From NCBI RefSeq assembly GCF_022682495.2, contig NC_071397.1, positions 24,691,427 through 24,755,426 on the forward strand: DNA of 64,000 nucleotides, in the 5' to 3' direction. Both the position numbers and the translations under genes were made by a program. Below are positions 11,451 to 22,416 of the stretch, piece after piece. Origin of the DNA: Desmodus rotundus. Its lineage: Eukaryota > Chordata > Mammalia > Chiroptera > Phyllostomidae. Within the stretch, counting starts at the first letter, position 1; each line of letters opens with the position of its first letter. Under the pieces are notes generated by a model that was not told the origin of the DNA, searched no databases, and saw only the letters and a list, made by a program, of their open reading frames with translations.

Positions 11451-11793
11451 CCATTTGTCACAGCAAGCAAGCAAACAACAACAACAAAGCAATATATTAA
11501 TGAAAGAGAGTAAGTAACTCTACAAAATATCTTTAGAAGAACGGGACGTCTATGGTGAAGTTCTACGTGAATGATAATGGTTACATTCAGCAAGGGTGAT
11601 TCAAAGTGGCCTTACTGGAGGTTTCAATTTTTATTTTTTACATTCTATTTAACATACATTTTAAAGTAAAAACAGAATGGATTCTTATCCATTTGTCACA
11701 GCAAACAACAACAACAAAACAAACATGTTAATGAAAGAGAGTAAGTAACTCTATGAAATATCTTTAGAAGAATGGGATGTCTATGATAAAGTC
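11451..11793 (+). repeat. Local tandem duplication, unit about 238 bp
   Basis: The segment 11451-11556 (CCATTTGTCACAGCAAGCAA onward through GAAAGAGAGTAAGTAACTCT to about CTATGGTGAAGT) recurs at 11689-11793. It has about a dozen differences, including a 4-bp loss in the CAAG/CAAA stretch. The offset is about 238 bp, so the intervening L1-like 3' UTR piece (11566-11680) is enclosed between the two copies. The second unit is partial. Confidence 0.85.
11566..11680 (+). repeat. Old L1 3' UTR fragment
   Basis: This segment parallels 15015-15118: 'GAATGATAATGGTT', 'GTGATTCAAAG-GGCCTTACT', 'GGAGGTTT' and 'TTAACATACATTTTAA'. There the same sequence sits downstream of old L1 ORF2 remains, so it is the L1M-type 3' UTR. 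Confidence 0.65.
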
Positions 11794-11959
11794 CTTAGAA
11801 ATAATTACATAATCCCCCCAATTATTTGAATATTTGAATACTTAAAAATGAGAACTTCTTTAGGATAAATATACCATAAATAAAAGCCACATCTATACAC
11901 ATAACATATATACATAGAATGTATATCATAATATATAGAAAGGCATATGCATAACCATT

Positions 11960-12740
11960 AAAACATATAAAAAATTATTGACCTTATTCAATGTTGAGAA
12001 AATGCAAATTCAAAGTTCATTGTGGCACTTTTTTTTTTTTACTCTATCAGACTGGCGCAATCTGAGAAAGGTTTGATTACTTCAAATGTTGACAGTTTTA
12101 TGAGGGATTAGTCATTCTCATGCACTGTTGGTGGAAGTACAGGTTGGTATAATATATTTGGAAGTTTCTTTGGTAGCATCTATGAATACTTAAAATGATT
12201 ATATCACATAAGCAAGAAATTCCACTTCAAGCAAATATTTTTACATTATGTGTATATTTATATGTATCTCTGTTTAAATATACAAATATTTTTATGTAAT
12301 GTTATTCATGCTTTGTGATATGAAAAAAGTAGAGCAAATTCAAATATCTATCAGTAAGGGGATGGATAAATGCATTATGTTACGGTTCAATGGTATATCA
12401 GAATAATCTGCTGTGTTTACAGAGAAAAACAGTTTATACAGAGTATTTATGTGACAAATACCTGCGATATATAGTTCAGTGAAAGTAAGTTACTGACAAT
12501 ATTTATATGCACACCCATATACATATTTATATGCAGGGTATGGCAAAGTAGGTTTACAGTTGTGAGTGCATGAGACAGAGTTTATTCTTATATTATCATT
12601 TATTAATTATTATATTATTTCCAAACAACTATAAACCTACTTTTGCCCATCCTGTATGTAGGCATACTACCCATTTAAAATATTTATGATTACATACTTT
12701 CTTATGTATTAAAACAAGCTTGAAATACAAAAGCAAAACT
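11960..12740 (+). mobile_element. Ancient L1 (L1M type) ORF2 3' end and 3' UTR
   Basis: Degenerate blocks follow the order of the ORF2 C-terminal region. These are 'GAAAATGCAAATTCAAAG', 'CTCTATCAGACTGGC', 'TCATGCACTGTTGGTGGAAG' (the [18 protein letters not shown] zinc-knuckle area), 'GGGATGGATAAATGCATTAT' and further distal tail sequence. The copy is full of stops and interrupted by a mariner MITE at 12534-12654. Confidence 0.75.
12534..12654. mobile_element. 121-bp mariner-type MITE
   Basis: The left end CAGGGTATGGCAAAGTAGGT and the reverse complement of the right end, CAGGATGGGCAAAAGTAGGT, form terminal inverted repeats of about 30 bp with a few differences. The right end is followed by TA (12655-12656), and a TA lies 2 bp outside the left end (12530-12531), consistent with mariner targeting. 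There is no coding capacity. It splits an old L1 relic and so inserted later. Confidence 0.75.
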
Positions 12741-13954
12741 GCTGAATGGGTGTTATATGGAGGTGGCTCTGGAAAAGGATGGGAAACGGTCAGTTTTAAC
12801 ATCATAATTACTATATTATTTGAATTTCTTATAGCACATAAGTAGAAGGCTTATAATGTAAGAATACGTATTAAAATACTTCTCTTCCTGTATCTTTATC
12901 ACCTCCATAAAGGTGGTGGTTTTGTGCCATTTCTGGACCTCTGTTTCCTTTTCTGAGCACCGCCTCTCTGGCATCTGGCCTGTGAACTCCCTCACCAGTA
13001 ACAGCAGTGTAATCACAAGATCGACATGCTTGGTATTATGAGATAGTGTGCTCTATTTTAACTCTAAAAGTATTGATTACGACAAATTCAAGGAAAATTT
13101 TGCATAAGAACTGGCAAGAGACTTAGCTCATTAAGACCCAAATGAAACAGAGTGAGGAATTAGAACTGAGAAGAGCACGGGCTGAATAAGGAAGAAAAAA
13201 AGTGATGACAAATTTAAAAGTCCATCCTCCTAAACGCTCCCATAGCTTTTCTTGATAGATAACACAGAGAGACACATGAGTATGAATAAGTTATATGGAA
13301 GAAATGGTAGAGACTATTTTTAAAACGTGGTCGCCTCTGCCTTGTTTTCGGTTTTGTGATTAGATTTTAGTGCTCTTAGGCATCAGCTATGCCACGCTGC
13401 TCCTATAATTTTCTATCCTGATCCCTCAATTTTTAGTACCTTAGGGGGCTTCACAGTCAATTATAAAGGATGCCCCTGGTTTTGAAGCTTTTAACCCATC
13501 TTTTAGTGCTGGGGTCAAGGATATTATTTTGTTGCTTTGCAATCCAGTTATAGCCATATTGTAAAAAGATCATTTCTTGCTAAGATTTTGAAAAGAATAT
13601 GGTTTTGTATCTAGAGATCACATTTTTGAGTCATCTGAAAATAAAAACCAATGACATTTTCAAAATATCTTTCTTTGAAAAGTTTCAAAGCATTTTCATG
13701 GTCTTCATTAAGGTTTACAGGGGCATATATGTAAGTAGACAGAAAATTCCTCTGAAATAGAGAATGGAAACAGCTTAGCAGGACAAAGACAGACAATAAA
13801 ACCCTGTGGAGACGAGGAAAACATAATGGTTTAAAACATAATTTACATGCCATGGAGAAAGATACAAATTACATAAGCAAAAATTACTGAAGCCCTTTCT
13901 CACATTTTAATGTGCTTAAAATGTGTGATTAATAATATGCTATAAATGTTTAAC
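12741..13954. other. Single-copy DNA, no gene recognised
   Basis: I see no repeat or gene. The small open frames here, such as the minus-strand one at 13853-13611, show no family signal. Confidence 0.5.
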
Positions 13955-14190
13955 ACATAGTAATAATGAAAATAATAACTACTACTTGCCAGGCAGCAGT
14001 CTAATTTTACCTCCATCATAAGTTAGGTTGTGTACTTCCAACAATCCTGTTGTACCCAGAATGTGGGGCGTGGATTTATTATTATCCCATTTGAAGGTAA
14101 GGAAACTGAGACACACTGAGATTTTAAGATTCTTACCCAAAGTCACATATAAAAGGAAATAAATGAGGATTTAGACTTAGGGGTGTTCGT
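13955..14190 (-). repeat. MIR SINE copy
   Basis: The minus strand carries 'CTTTGGGTAAGAATCTTAAA', 'CTCAGTGTGTCTCAGTTTCC', 'TACCTTCAAATGGGATAATA' and the distal 'AAAATTAGACTGCTGCCTGG' segment in MIR order. It is one of the better-preserved MIRs in the window. Confidence 0.8.
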
Positions 14191-14479
14191 GCTTGTGTTT
14201 ATATATATACTTAATCATAATTTATAGGCCACAATGAATGACAATTGAGACAATCAGAATTAGTCTTTGATACAGGCAAGGAAAGCAGCCCAAGATGTAT
14301 TTAAAGGATATTGGGAAGCCCAATAAGATCTTCCTTATTAAGCTCCACATTACCCGAAGAGACATTGTTGGATATTTTTATTGGAATAAAGTATTTTTTG
14401 TCATTACAAAATGTAGAATGTGATATAAACATGTAATTAACAGAAGAATAGATAATTAAAAATAAATAGGTTTTTAACT

Positions 14480-15215
14480 TCACAAGCTATCAGGGAAATG
14501 CCGACTAAAACAATTATGAAGTGTATTTTCACATCCTTTAAGTTGGCAAAAACTAAAAAGTCTGCCGATATCAATGCTGGTGATGAAGCAGAGACGCAAT
14601 AACGCCCGTCCTTCACAGGTTAGAATAAAAACCACCGTGGAGAGAAAATTGAAATTACCTAGTGCAGTCCCAGATGCTTATACAATCTGACTCAGAAATT
14701 GTACTTTTAGTTATTGACTTTAGAGAAATCTTCCCACATGTGCATGGGGACACATTTGCAGAATTAAAAACAACTTTTGCAGTATTGGGTGTATGGAAAC
14801 AAAACCAGGAAACATGTAAATGAGTTAAGATGAATAAATACACGTTACATGAATTAAAATAGATCAATTAGAAATTAGTTGACCTAAAAATGCAGGTTGT
14901 CAACAAATATATACAAGGTGATAGGATTTGTATAATGTTTGAAAATTTCCAAATTATTGCTTAGGGACATATATTTAAAGGGTATAGTAATTTATAAAGT
15001 AATAGTAAACACTAAATGAATGATAATGGTTGCATTTAGGAAGAGTGATTCAAAGAGGCCTTACTGGAGGTTTAAGTTTGTTTTTTATGTTCTAGTTAAC
15101 ATACATTTTAATGTAAAAATAGAAAAATCTGGAAATTTGTTAAAACTGGTGGTTGGGTACTTAATATATTATCCTCTATCTTTGTCCATATAAATAAAAT
15201 ATTTCCCAATAAATA
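14480..15215 (+). mobile_element. Ancient L1 (L1M4/L1M5-like) ORF2 tail and 3' UTR
   Basis: The order is 'GAAATGCCGACTAAAACAAT', 'TTAAGTTGGCAAAAACTAAA', 'TTGACTTTAGAGAAATCTTC', 'CACATGTGCATGGGGACACA' and 'ATGTAAATGAGTTAAGATGA'. The 3' UTR follows ('GATAATGGTTGCATTTAGGA', 'AAAACTGGTGGTTGGGTACT', 'CTCTATCTTTGTCCATATAA'). These are C-terminal ORF2 blocks with many stops and deletions. Confidence 0.75.
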
Positions 15216-16709
15216 TGCACTCTTAAGAAAATAAAAAATATAGAAATGAAATGACACCTCACTCACCCCATTACTTAAGCATAACTTCTTAAGCACAATT
15301 TTTAACATTCAGTATATTTTCTTATAGTTAATTTCAGCTGCTAGTATATACCATATACAAAATTTGGTGGGACTTTTCCTAAGCACCACTACCTAATTTG
15401 AAGTCTTGTGGCACTGTAACACCCGTGGGCATATTCCATGATGGGAAACAGGCAGAAGCTTGGTGTGTTCCCTGGAGGACTGACAGGGGCCGATGGGCCG
15501 TCGGGAGGGCCTTAGAGGAGTTGGCGAGGAGAATGGGCATGTGAATACCTTGTGGAGAGAGACTCAGTCTGTCACAGGTAAACTTAACCTGCTTTACAGT
15601 TGTGTCGAGGGCTCACCCCGGAGAAGATAACAGATAAGAACACCTGATGTAATGTTATGCTATCTTTGATAGGCAAACAGAAGCAATAGCTTGTATCAGA
15701 AACAATGACCAAGACATAATTTATCATCAGTATCTAAAAGGATTTGAGCATTTCCAACCAGCACAGACCTTTTTTGTAAAATATTCTGGTGTGACTGATC
15801 GAAGAGAGTGAGGATCCTATACAGCCATGGGTGTATTTGTAAAATACTTGTAAGTCCCTGGTTCTCAGCACAGGCTCTGTGAACCCAGCTCAGCTTTCAG
15901 AAAGAGTGGGGAGCTTACTCATGGGACAGTTTTAGGGGTCAATACAGAGGGTGAACTCCAAAGTGCTCACCTGACAACATGCAATTAGAGAGATTCCTTC
16001 TGTCACTTACTAAAATACCCCAAGGAAGGGGATAATTTAGACTTTATCACCTACCTCCTTGCTGTGTGGAGAAAGGAGTAATTGAAATGTCAGACTGGTC
16101 TGTGATTAGGGTTGGCAAGTGAGTTATGTAAGCACAGGGTCTGATCCTTTTCATTCAAAATTTGATATTTTATTCATAATGGATTTTTAAATTAGTTTTG
16201 ATTTTACAAATATTATACAGCATGAAAATATTATCTACTTGGTTACTCAGTTTTTTGGTGTCCCTTAAATTTTCGGTGAGGTGATGCCTCACCTGCCACA
16301 TCCTAGTCCCATCAGGATAAAGCAAAGTGACAGCGGAGACAGATGTGGGACTCAGAAAAAACCTTTGCCTACAACTGTGGTTGATGGCAGGCTCAAATAT
16401 ATATATGTATCCGGCTTTCCAGGTTGTACTCACCCTGCATCTCTAGGTGATTTATTAGCTCATTTAAAAGTTACTTTTGTTGATTTCTTAACAGTTTTTG
16501 TGACCTTTACCTAACCTTCTTGACTCCTACTTTTCTTACCTATTAAATGAAAATAATAATCCTACTTCACAATTTGTGTTTAAAAATTATATGTAAAGAA
16601 TCTAGCTAGTACCCTATAATATGATTGATTATGGTAAATGTTTGTCACAGTTGTCATTAAAAGTAAAAGTGGAGTCAATAAGGTTGCATGCTTATTCCTT
16701 CCAGATAAC
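15216..16709. other. Single-copy DNA, no gene recognised
   Basis: I found no gene or repeat. Around 15622-15640 there is a small cluster of GATA-type sites (AGATAACAGATAAGA), which alone is weak evidence of regulation. Confidence 0.45.
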
Positions 16710-16968
16710 ACAATTTTTTTATTGTTCAGTTACAGTTGTCCCACCTTTTTCCCTGTTGCCCTCCCCTGCCTCCCCCCCCCATAGTCAATCCCCACCCCAT
16801 TGTTCATGCCCAAGAGTCCTCTACTCATGTCCTTGACTTGCTCCTCCCCCTTCTTTCCCCATATGTCCTGCCTTCCTCTCCTCTGGTCACTGTCAGTTTG
16901 TTCTGTATTTCCATGTCTCTGGTTCTATTTTGCTCGTTTGTTTGTTTTGTTGATTAGGTTCCACTTAT
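16710..16968 (-). mobile_element. 5'-truncated L1, 3' UTR only, antisense
   Basis: The T-rich left end (the poly-A side) is followed by 'ATTGTTCAGTTACAGTTGTC' and pyrimidine-rich 'CCTCCCCCTTCTTTCC'-type sequence. It ends with 'TTTGTTTTGTTGATTAGGTT', the reverse complement of the sequence at the ORF2/3' UTR border of the L1 at 18917. This is a short dead-on-arrival insertion. Confidence 0.85.
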
Positions 16969-17084
16969 CAATAACATATTATAATAAACATTTAAAGCTG
17001 ATGGTGAGAACGGTTATCTCAGTATAGATGTCTGTTATATAATTTCTACACATACCAAAACAGCTTTGCCCGGATATTGTTGTG

Positions 17085-17174
17085 ACTCTACCTATTGCTT
17101 TCTTTAAGCTGTTGCTCAGATGTTTCCTTCTAAGTGTGGTCTACCCTGACTGCCCTATTAAAATTGCTATAACT
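17085..17174 (+). repeat. L2 (LINE-2) 3' region, part 1 (split by an L1)
   Basis: 'GTGGTCTACCCTGACTGCCC' and 'TATTAAAATTGCTATAACT' match the L2 3' domain. The sequence resumes at 19182 after a 2-kb L1, so the two parts are one older L2 copy. Confidence 0.75.
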
Positions 17175-18919
17175 TTGCAGATGACATGATAGTGTACATA
17201 GAAAATCCTATAGACTCCACCAAAAAACTGCTCGACCTAATAAATGAATTTGGCAAAACAGCTGGATACAAAGTCAATATTCAGAAACCAAAGGCATTTT
17301 TGTATAGCAACAGAAATATCAGAAACAGAAATCAGGAAAAATCCCATTTGACATAGCAATAAGAAAAATAAAATACCTAGGAATAAACCTAACCAAGGAG
17401 GTAAAAGACCTGTACTCAGAAAACTATACAACACTGAAGAAAGAAATTAAGGAAGACACAAACAAATGGAAGCACGAACCATGCTCATGGATTGGAAGAA
17501 CTAACATCATCAAAATGTCTATACTACCCAAAGCAACTTATAGATTCAATGCAAAACCTATTAAAGTACCAATGGCATATTTCACAAATATAAAACAAAA
17601 TTTCAAAAATTTATATGGAGTCATAAATGACCCCAAATAGCTGTGGCAATTTTGAGAAAGAAGAACAAAGTAAGAAGGATCACAATACCTGATATCAAAC
17701 TGTATTACAAGGCCACTGTAATCAAAACAGCCTGGTACTGGCATAAAAACAGATACATTGACCAATGGAACAGTACAGAGAGCCCAGAAATAAACCCAAG
17801 TCTCTATGGTCAATTAATATTTGACAAAGGGGCCAGCAGCATAAAATGGAGTAAAAATAGCTTCTTCAACGATTGGTGTAGGGAGAGCTGGACAGCTACA
17901 TGCAAAAAAAAAAAAAGAAAAAAAGAAAAAAAGAAAAGAAACTTTATCACCAACTTACACCTTACACAAAAATAAATTCAAGGTGGATAAAAGACTTAAA
18001 TATAGGTTGTGACACCATAAAAGTCCTTCAGGAGAACATAGGCAGGAAAATCTCAGGTATTCCACACAGCAATATTTTCACTGATATGTCCCCTAGAGCA
18101 AGGGACATAAAGGACAGAATAAACAAATGGGATCTCATCAAATTACAAAGCTTCTGCATGGCTAAAGAAAATAGCATTAAAATGAAAAGAGAACCAATTG
18201 TATGGGAAATTATATTTGCCAATGATACCTCAGACAAGGGTTTGATCTCCAAAATATATCAAGAACTCACATGACTCCACTCCAGGAAGACAAACAACCC
18301 AATTACAAAATGGGCAAAGGACTTAAACAGACACTTCTCCAAGGAAGACATACAGAGGGCCCAGAGACATATGAAAAGATGCTCAGCATCACTAGCCATC
18401 AGAGAGATGCAAATTAAAACCACAATGAGGTACCATCTCACACCAGTCAGAATGGCCAACATAAACAAATCCACAAACAAATGTTGGAGAGGATGCGGAG
18501 AAAAGGGAACCCTAGTGCACTGTTGGTTGGAATGCAGACTGGTGCGGCCAATGTGGAAAACAGTATGGAATTTCCTCAGAAAACTAAAAATGGAACTGCA
18601 TTTTGACCCAGCAATTCCACTGCTAGGATTATATCCTAAGAACCCTGAAACACCAATCCAAAAGAACCTATGCATCCCAATGTTCATAGCAGCACAATTT
18701 ACAATAGCCAAGTGCTGGAAGCAACCTAAGTGCCCATCAGTAAATGAGTGGATCAAAAAAATGTGGTACATTTACACAATGGAGTACTGTGCAGCAGACA
18801 GAAAGGAGCTCTTACCCTTCGCAACAGCATGGGTGGAACAGGAGAGCATTATGCTAAGTGAAATAAGCCAGGCAGTAAATGACAAATACTATATGATCTC
18901 ACCTATAAGTGGAACCTAA
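17174..18919 (+). pseudogene. L1 ORF2 remnant: reverse transcriptase end and C-terminal domain
   Basis: ORF2p is the endonuclease/reverse transcriptase that copies L1 (and SINE) RNA into the genome. Visible parts are [19 protein letters not shown] at the RT active site (17174 on), the [20 protein letters not shown] block in a second frame (17643-17975), and [20 protein letters not shown] in a third (17900-18274). The C-terminal part is at 18371-18919, with the CX3CX7HX4C knuckle [18 protein letters not shown]. Frameshifts, one of them at an A-rich expansion at 17904-17940, separate these pieces. The endonuclease and most of the RT are absent, so it cannot function. Confidence 0.9.
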
Positions 18920-19168
18920 TCAACAAAACAAACAAGTGAGCAAAATATAACCAGAGACATTGAAACTAAGAACAAACTGACAGTAACCAGAGGGGAGGTG
19001 GGAGGGGGTAATGGGGGGAGGGTTGTCAGGAACTACTATAAAGGACACATGGACAAAACCAAGGGTGGGTGGAATCAGGGGAGGGAGGTGGGGATGGCTG
19101 GGGTGGGGAAAGGCAGAAAACTCTACTTGAACAACAATAAAATAAAAAAAATGGAAAAAATAAAATAC
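17175..19168 (+). mobile_element. 5'-truncated L1 (2 kb) with 13-bp target-site duplication
   Basis: The copy starts inside the reverse transcriptase, at its FADD motif, and runs through the ORF2 C-terminal domain and 3' UTR to an A-rich tail. The target-site duplication AATTGCTATAACT occurs at 17162-17174 and at 19169-19181 without change. It is the best-defined L1 insertion of the window and relatively young, with long stretches of ORF2 still open. It interrupts an L2. Confidence 0.95.
17904..17940 (+). repeat. A-rich (AAAAG)n-like expansion inside ORF2
   Basis: A short A-run in the ORF2 sequence (normally a Lys codon stretch) has grown into A13-G-A7-G-type sequence. It shifts the reading frame and ends the upstream open segment. 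Confidence 0.85.
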
Positions 19169-19181
19169 AATTGCTATAACT

Positions 19182-19395
19182 GCCCTCTCCCCCTGCTTGA
19201 ACAGTCCTGGTCCTTATTACTCTGCTTATGTTTCTACATAGAACCAACCCTTCAGTTTTTGACATTGTGTTTAACTTACATCATCTTCTTCCCACTACTA
19301 TGTGTGCTCCATGAATGCAAGTATATTTGTCTATTATGTTTACTAGTTTATGCCCAAACTAATTACAATGGTAGGCACTGGTGGTAAATAATTTT
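19182..19395 (+). repeat. L2 3' region, part 2
   Basis: The sequence continues directly from 17174 in the L2 consensus: 'GCCCTCTCCCCCTGCTTGAA', 'CTCCATGAATGCAAGTATAT', 'TTGTCTATTATGTTTACTAG' and 'GGTAGGCACTGGTGG'. The join supports insertion of the L1 into a pre-existing L2. Confidence 0.75.
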
Positions 19396-19934
19396 TATTC
19401 TGAATTAAGGAACAGATTAATGATGGAACTTTAAATTTCTCACTTTTTCCATGAGGATGATATATGTTGATTAAGCAAACTGATATATAGTGCTAAGAAG
19501 GAAAAATGTGGTTCACAAACAGTTACTCAGGCAGCAGACTTGAAGCCTGAGCACCGACTCGGAGGATTCTCAGCTGTGCCTGCACTGGCCTGGGGAGCTA
19601 ACCTCTTCCTTTCCCTCTCCCTGTCTCTCTGAATTACATTCGCACATAAAGAGCACCTCTTTTCCTGTGTACTTTTCTGTACTAATTCAAGTCTCACCCT
19701 TCATTCTCTTACACCTGAACAATTATTCCAGTCCCCAATTAATAGTCTTTATCTACGGACTTACCCCTTTATCTTTTTTAAAAAAAATTTACTCATTCAC
19801 CTATTCAGGTCATCTAGCAAACAGCAATAATTATAGTCTTTTTGAGGATCTTAATACTTCCTTGCTAGCCACACACAAAATCACCCTGCTTTCTGTGTCT
19901 TTTGCACTATAGTACTTGAAGAAGGAACCACATG
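19396..19934. other. Single-copy DNA
   Basis: Nothing in this stretch is recognisable as a gene or repeat. Confidence 0.45.
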
Positions 19935-20085
19935 AACACAGGGTAAATTCACTAATTAATTCAGTGCTTCATTCTATTTACTCAACCACCACTTTGTGAA
20001 CATCTACTATAAGCAAACAGTGTTGGGTGTTTGGACATAAAAACAAGCAAAATTTGACCTTTGTGTCCTTGTGTAGATGAATTTA
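19935..20085 (+). repeat. Ancient mammalian interspersed repeat ('FTxACAGTG'-type; class unresolved)
   Basis: 'CATTCTATTTACTCAACCAC', 'TTTGTGAACATCTACTATAA' and 'CAAACAGTGTTGGGTGTTTG' follow a widespread old mammalian repeat of the 'attcaacaaatatttattgagcacc' type. The same family is seen at 23745-24000. I cannot assign it to a named class with confidence. Confidence 0.5.
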
Positions 20086-20165
20086 AAATTATAGTTATGA
20101 TAAAATGCAGTAATATTTAACTATCAACCAATTCTTCTTCCCTCCAATTTGAGGAATTCCCTTTT

Positions 20166-20373
20166 TTTTAAAAAAAGATTTTATTTATTTATTTTTAGAG
20201 AGAGGGGAAAGGAGGGAGAAAGAGAGGAAGAGAAACATCAATGTGTGTTTGCCTCTCACATACCCCTTACCCAGGACCTGGCCTGCAACACAGGAATATG
20301 CCCTGACTGGGAGTTGAACCAGCGACCCGTTGGTCCTCAGGTCAACACTGAATCCACTGAGCCACACCAGCCA
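20166..20373 (-). mobile_element. Ves SINE, antisense
   Basis: The T-rich left end is the A-tail, followed by a GA-rich body (the reverse of the pyrimidine tract). 'CCCTGACTGGGAGTTGAACC' is the B-box region, and it ends 'GAGCCACACCAGCCA', the reverse of the tRNA-like head. The flanks GAATTCCCTTTT (20154-20165) and GAATTCTCTTTT (20374-20385) form a 12-bp target-site duplication with one difference. It is a full-length copy. Confidence 0.92.
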
Positions 20374-20385
20374 GAATTCTCTTTT

Positions 20386-22167
20386 ATCCTGTGGCTCTTT
20401 AGCCTGGATTAGAGAACATCCATAGCCCCAGGAAAAGGTGATATAGCAGGAAATAAAAGCCCCTTAGAGATGTGCCTGGTTAAAGGTTGGTGGTACTAAA
20501 AGAATCCTTAATGCTAGATGTTGGTAATAGTTTTCCATTTGTTCAGAATAATGACATAATTTTGGTATTAAATAATTTAATCCCAACTAAAAAATTAACA
20601 TGACATAGATATTATTATTTGATTTAAAAATTATAAAACAAGTGCAAACTGAGGCAGCTTACTTGCTAACGTTCCCAGAGCTGTTAACATGGTAGAATCA
20701 GGTTTCCAACCCAACAAGTACTGTTGAGGGGGGTTACCAATCGTTGTCCATTCAATATTTGCAACTTCTAGTGAATGAAGCTGTTTAAATAACAGATTTA
20801 TGTTCATATTTTCTAATGACTTTTGGGGAGTGGGAACAAACATTTCAAATTGAGTAGCACCTAACAAATTCATAAGTACATTTATTGGATTACTGTAAAA
20901 CATAAGCTATTATTTTCCTGAAAAGTTGGACCACTGGATTCAATGGCATGAAATGTCTAAGTTAGCTATGCATTGCCATGAAATGAATGCATCATTTTTC
21001 TAAAGAAATTATACTGGCTCCCTATTGAACATCAAATTGATTTTAATATTTAACAAGCTATCGCATTCCTGGGGACATGGAGGATAAATGCATTTGTTAT
21101 TTATTCTCTGTATATGAATCCAGCTTCTTCAATAGCAGGATGACTGTTTATTCAAGGTATAGTTAAAGTGAACTTTTTAAAATACAACTACACTAACTGC
21201 TTGAATTTGGGGGCCACGGCTGAATTCACTGGACTAATTTGAATTTAAACGTGGTTTTTAATCTTTTCAAGGCAGGCATTTTCTGCTTTAATGTGTTTTT
21301 GCCTTTTTGGCCACGGGACGTTTCAGGATGGATGGAATGTGTGCATCTGTTTGATAGAATACGTTTTTGACAAGGGAGTATGTGTACCTGCTGGATATCC
21401 ACCCTATATACTGGTTGATGAAAGGCTTCCCTGGAATGTGTTCCCTCCTGGGGACTACTCCCAGCTTTCAGTAATTGACTTGTTTGGGAACCACACCAAC
21501 ATGCTCTTGTGAATGATGCCAGGACTAGCGTTTCATTGCCGAGATGGGCACATGCGAATTTACAGCCCTAGGTATCCTGGGGAATAAATAAACAGAGCTA
21601 CGCAGGCCTTAGAGAACATCATAAGTGATTTCATTCATTTCATTTAGAAAATTCATAGAAGAGAGACTCATCACTAAATGTACTGTTTCTTTAATGAACT
21701 GGCATAAAACATGTGAGTCAAACATCAATTTTAGATCAACACCCCCACTACCCCACTTAGGAAGAAAAGCTGAAAATGGAGTACAAGTATTTTAAAAAGT
21801 TATCAGAAAACGTAAAGAATCAACATGTTGCTGTAGGGGAACCATGTACTGCTGGGTAACATGAGAGACCACGTATAAAGATACATGAATAATAGCTGTC
21901 CAAGGATTTGATTGGCCACATCTAATCAAGAAAGTGCTGATAATTGAGAATTTTAAGGATTTTGGGTATGCCCACCCCAAGGGGAAGCAAATATTTGTTT
22001 CCCATCTGTAGGCTGCTGCTGTCCTGTGGATAATAAACTAATTAAGGTTTCCTACAAAACAACATACAAGTGGTATATCTTGGGGGCAATGTCTTAGTAA
22101 TTGCATTAATGCAAGGTCATTTTTAACACATGGCAATTTTTCTTGGGGAATGATTTCTATGAAGGAG
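20386..22167. other. Single-copy DNA, no gene recognised
   Basis: Short open frames on both strands (for example 21291-21512 plus and 20903-20631 minus) show no family features. No repeats were recognised. Confidence 0.5.
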
Positions 22168-22183
22168 TGATAAAGTGTATTTT

Positions 22184-22400
22184 TTTTATTCAGTTACAAT
22201 TGTCTGCATTTTCTCCCCATCCCTCCACCCCACCCCAGCCAGTCCCACCTCCCTCCCCCACCTCTACCCTCCCCCTTGATTTTGTCCTTGTGTCCTTTAT
22301 AGTAGCTCCTATAGACCCCTCTCCCCACTATCCCCTCCCCACTCCCCTCTGGCTATTGTTACGTTGTTCTTAATTTCAATGTCTCTGGTTGTATTTTGTT
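22184..22400 (-). mobile_element. 5'-truncated L1 3' UTR, antisense
   Basis: Pyrimidine-rich 3' UTR complement ('CAGTTACAATTGTCTGCATT', 'TGTCCTTGTGTCCTTTATAG', 'GTTCTTAATTTCAATGTCTC'). The flanks TGATAAAGTGTATTTT (22168-22183) and TGATAAAGCGTATTTT (22401-22416) are a 16-bp target-site duplication with one change. The insertion is about 217 bp. Confidence 0.92.
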
Positions 22401-22416
22401 TGATAAAGCGTATTTT

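Noticed and set aside
18371..18919. 182-codon open frame as a possible host gene
   Set aside because: Clear C-terminal domain of L1 ORF2 in a truncated insertion.
20340..20373. tRNA gene-like A and B boxes in this and the other Ves copies
   Set aside because: They are tRNA-derived SINE heads without a complete cloverleaf.
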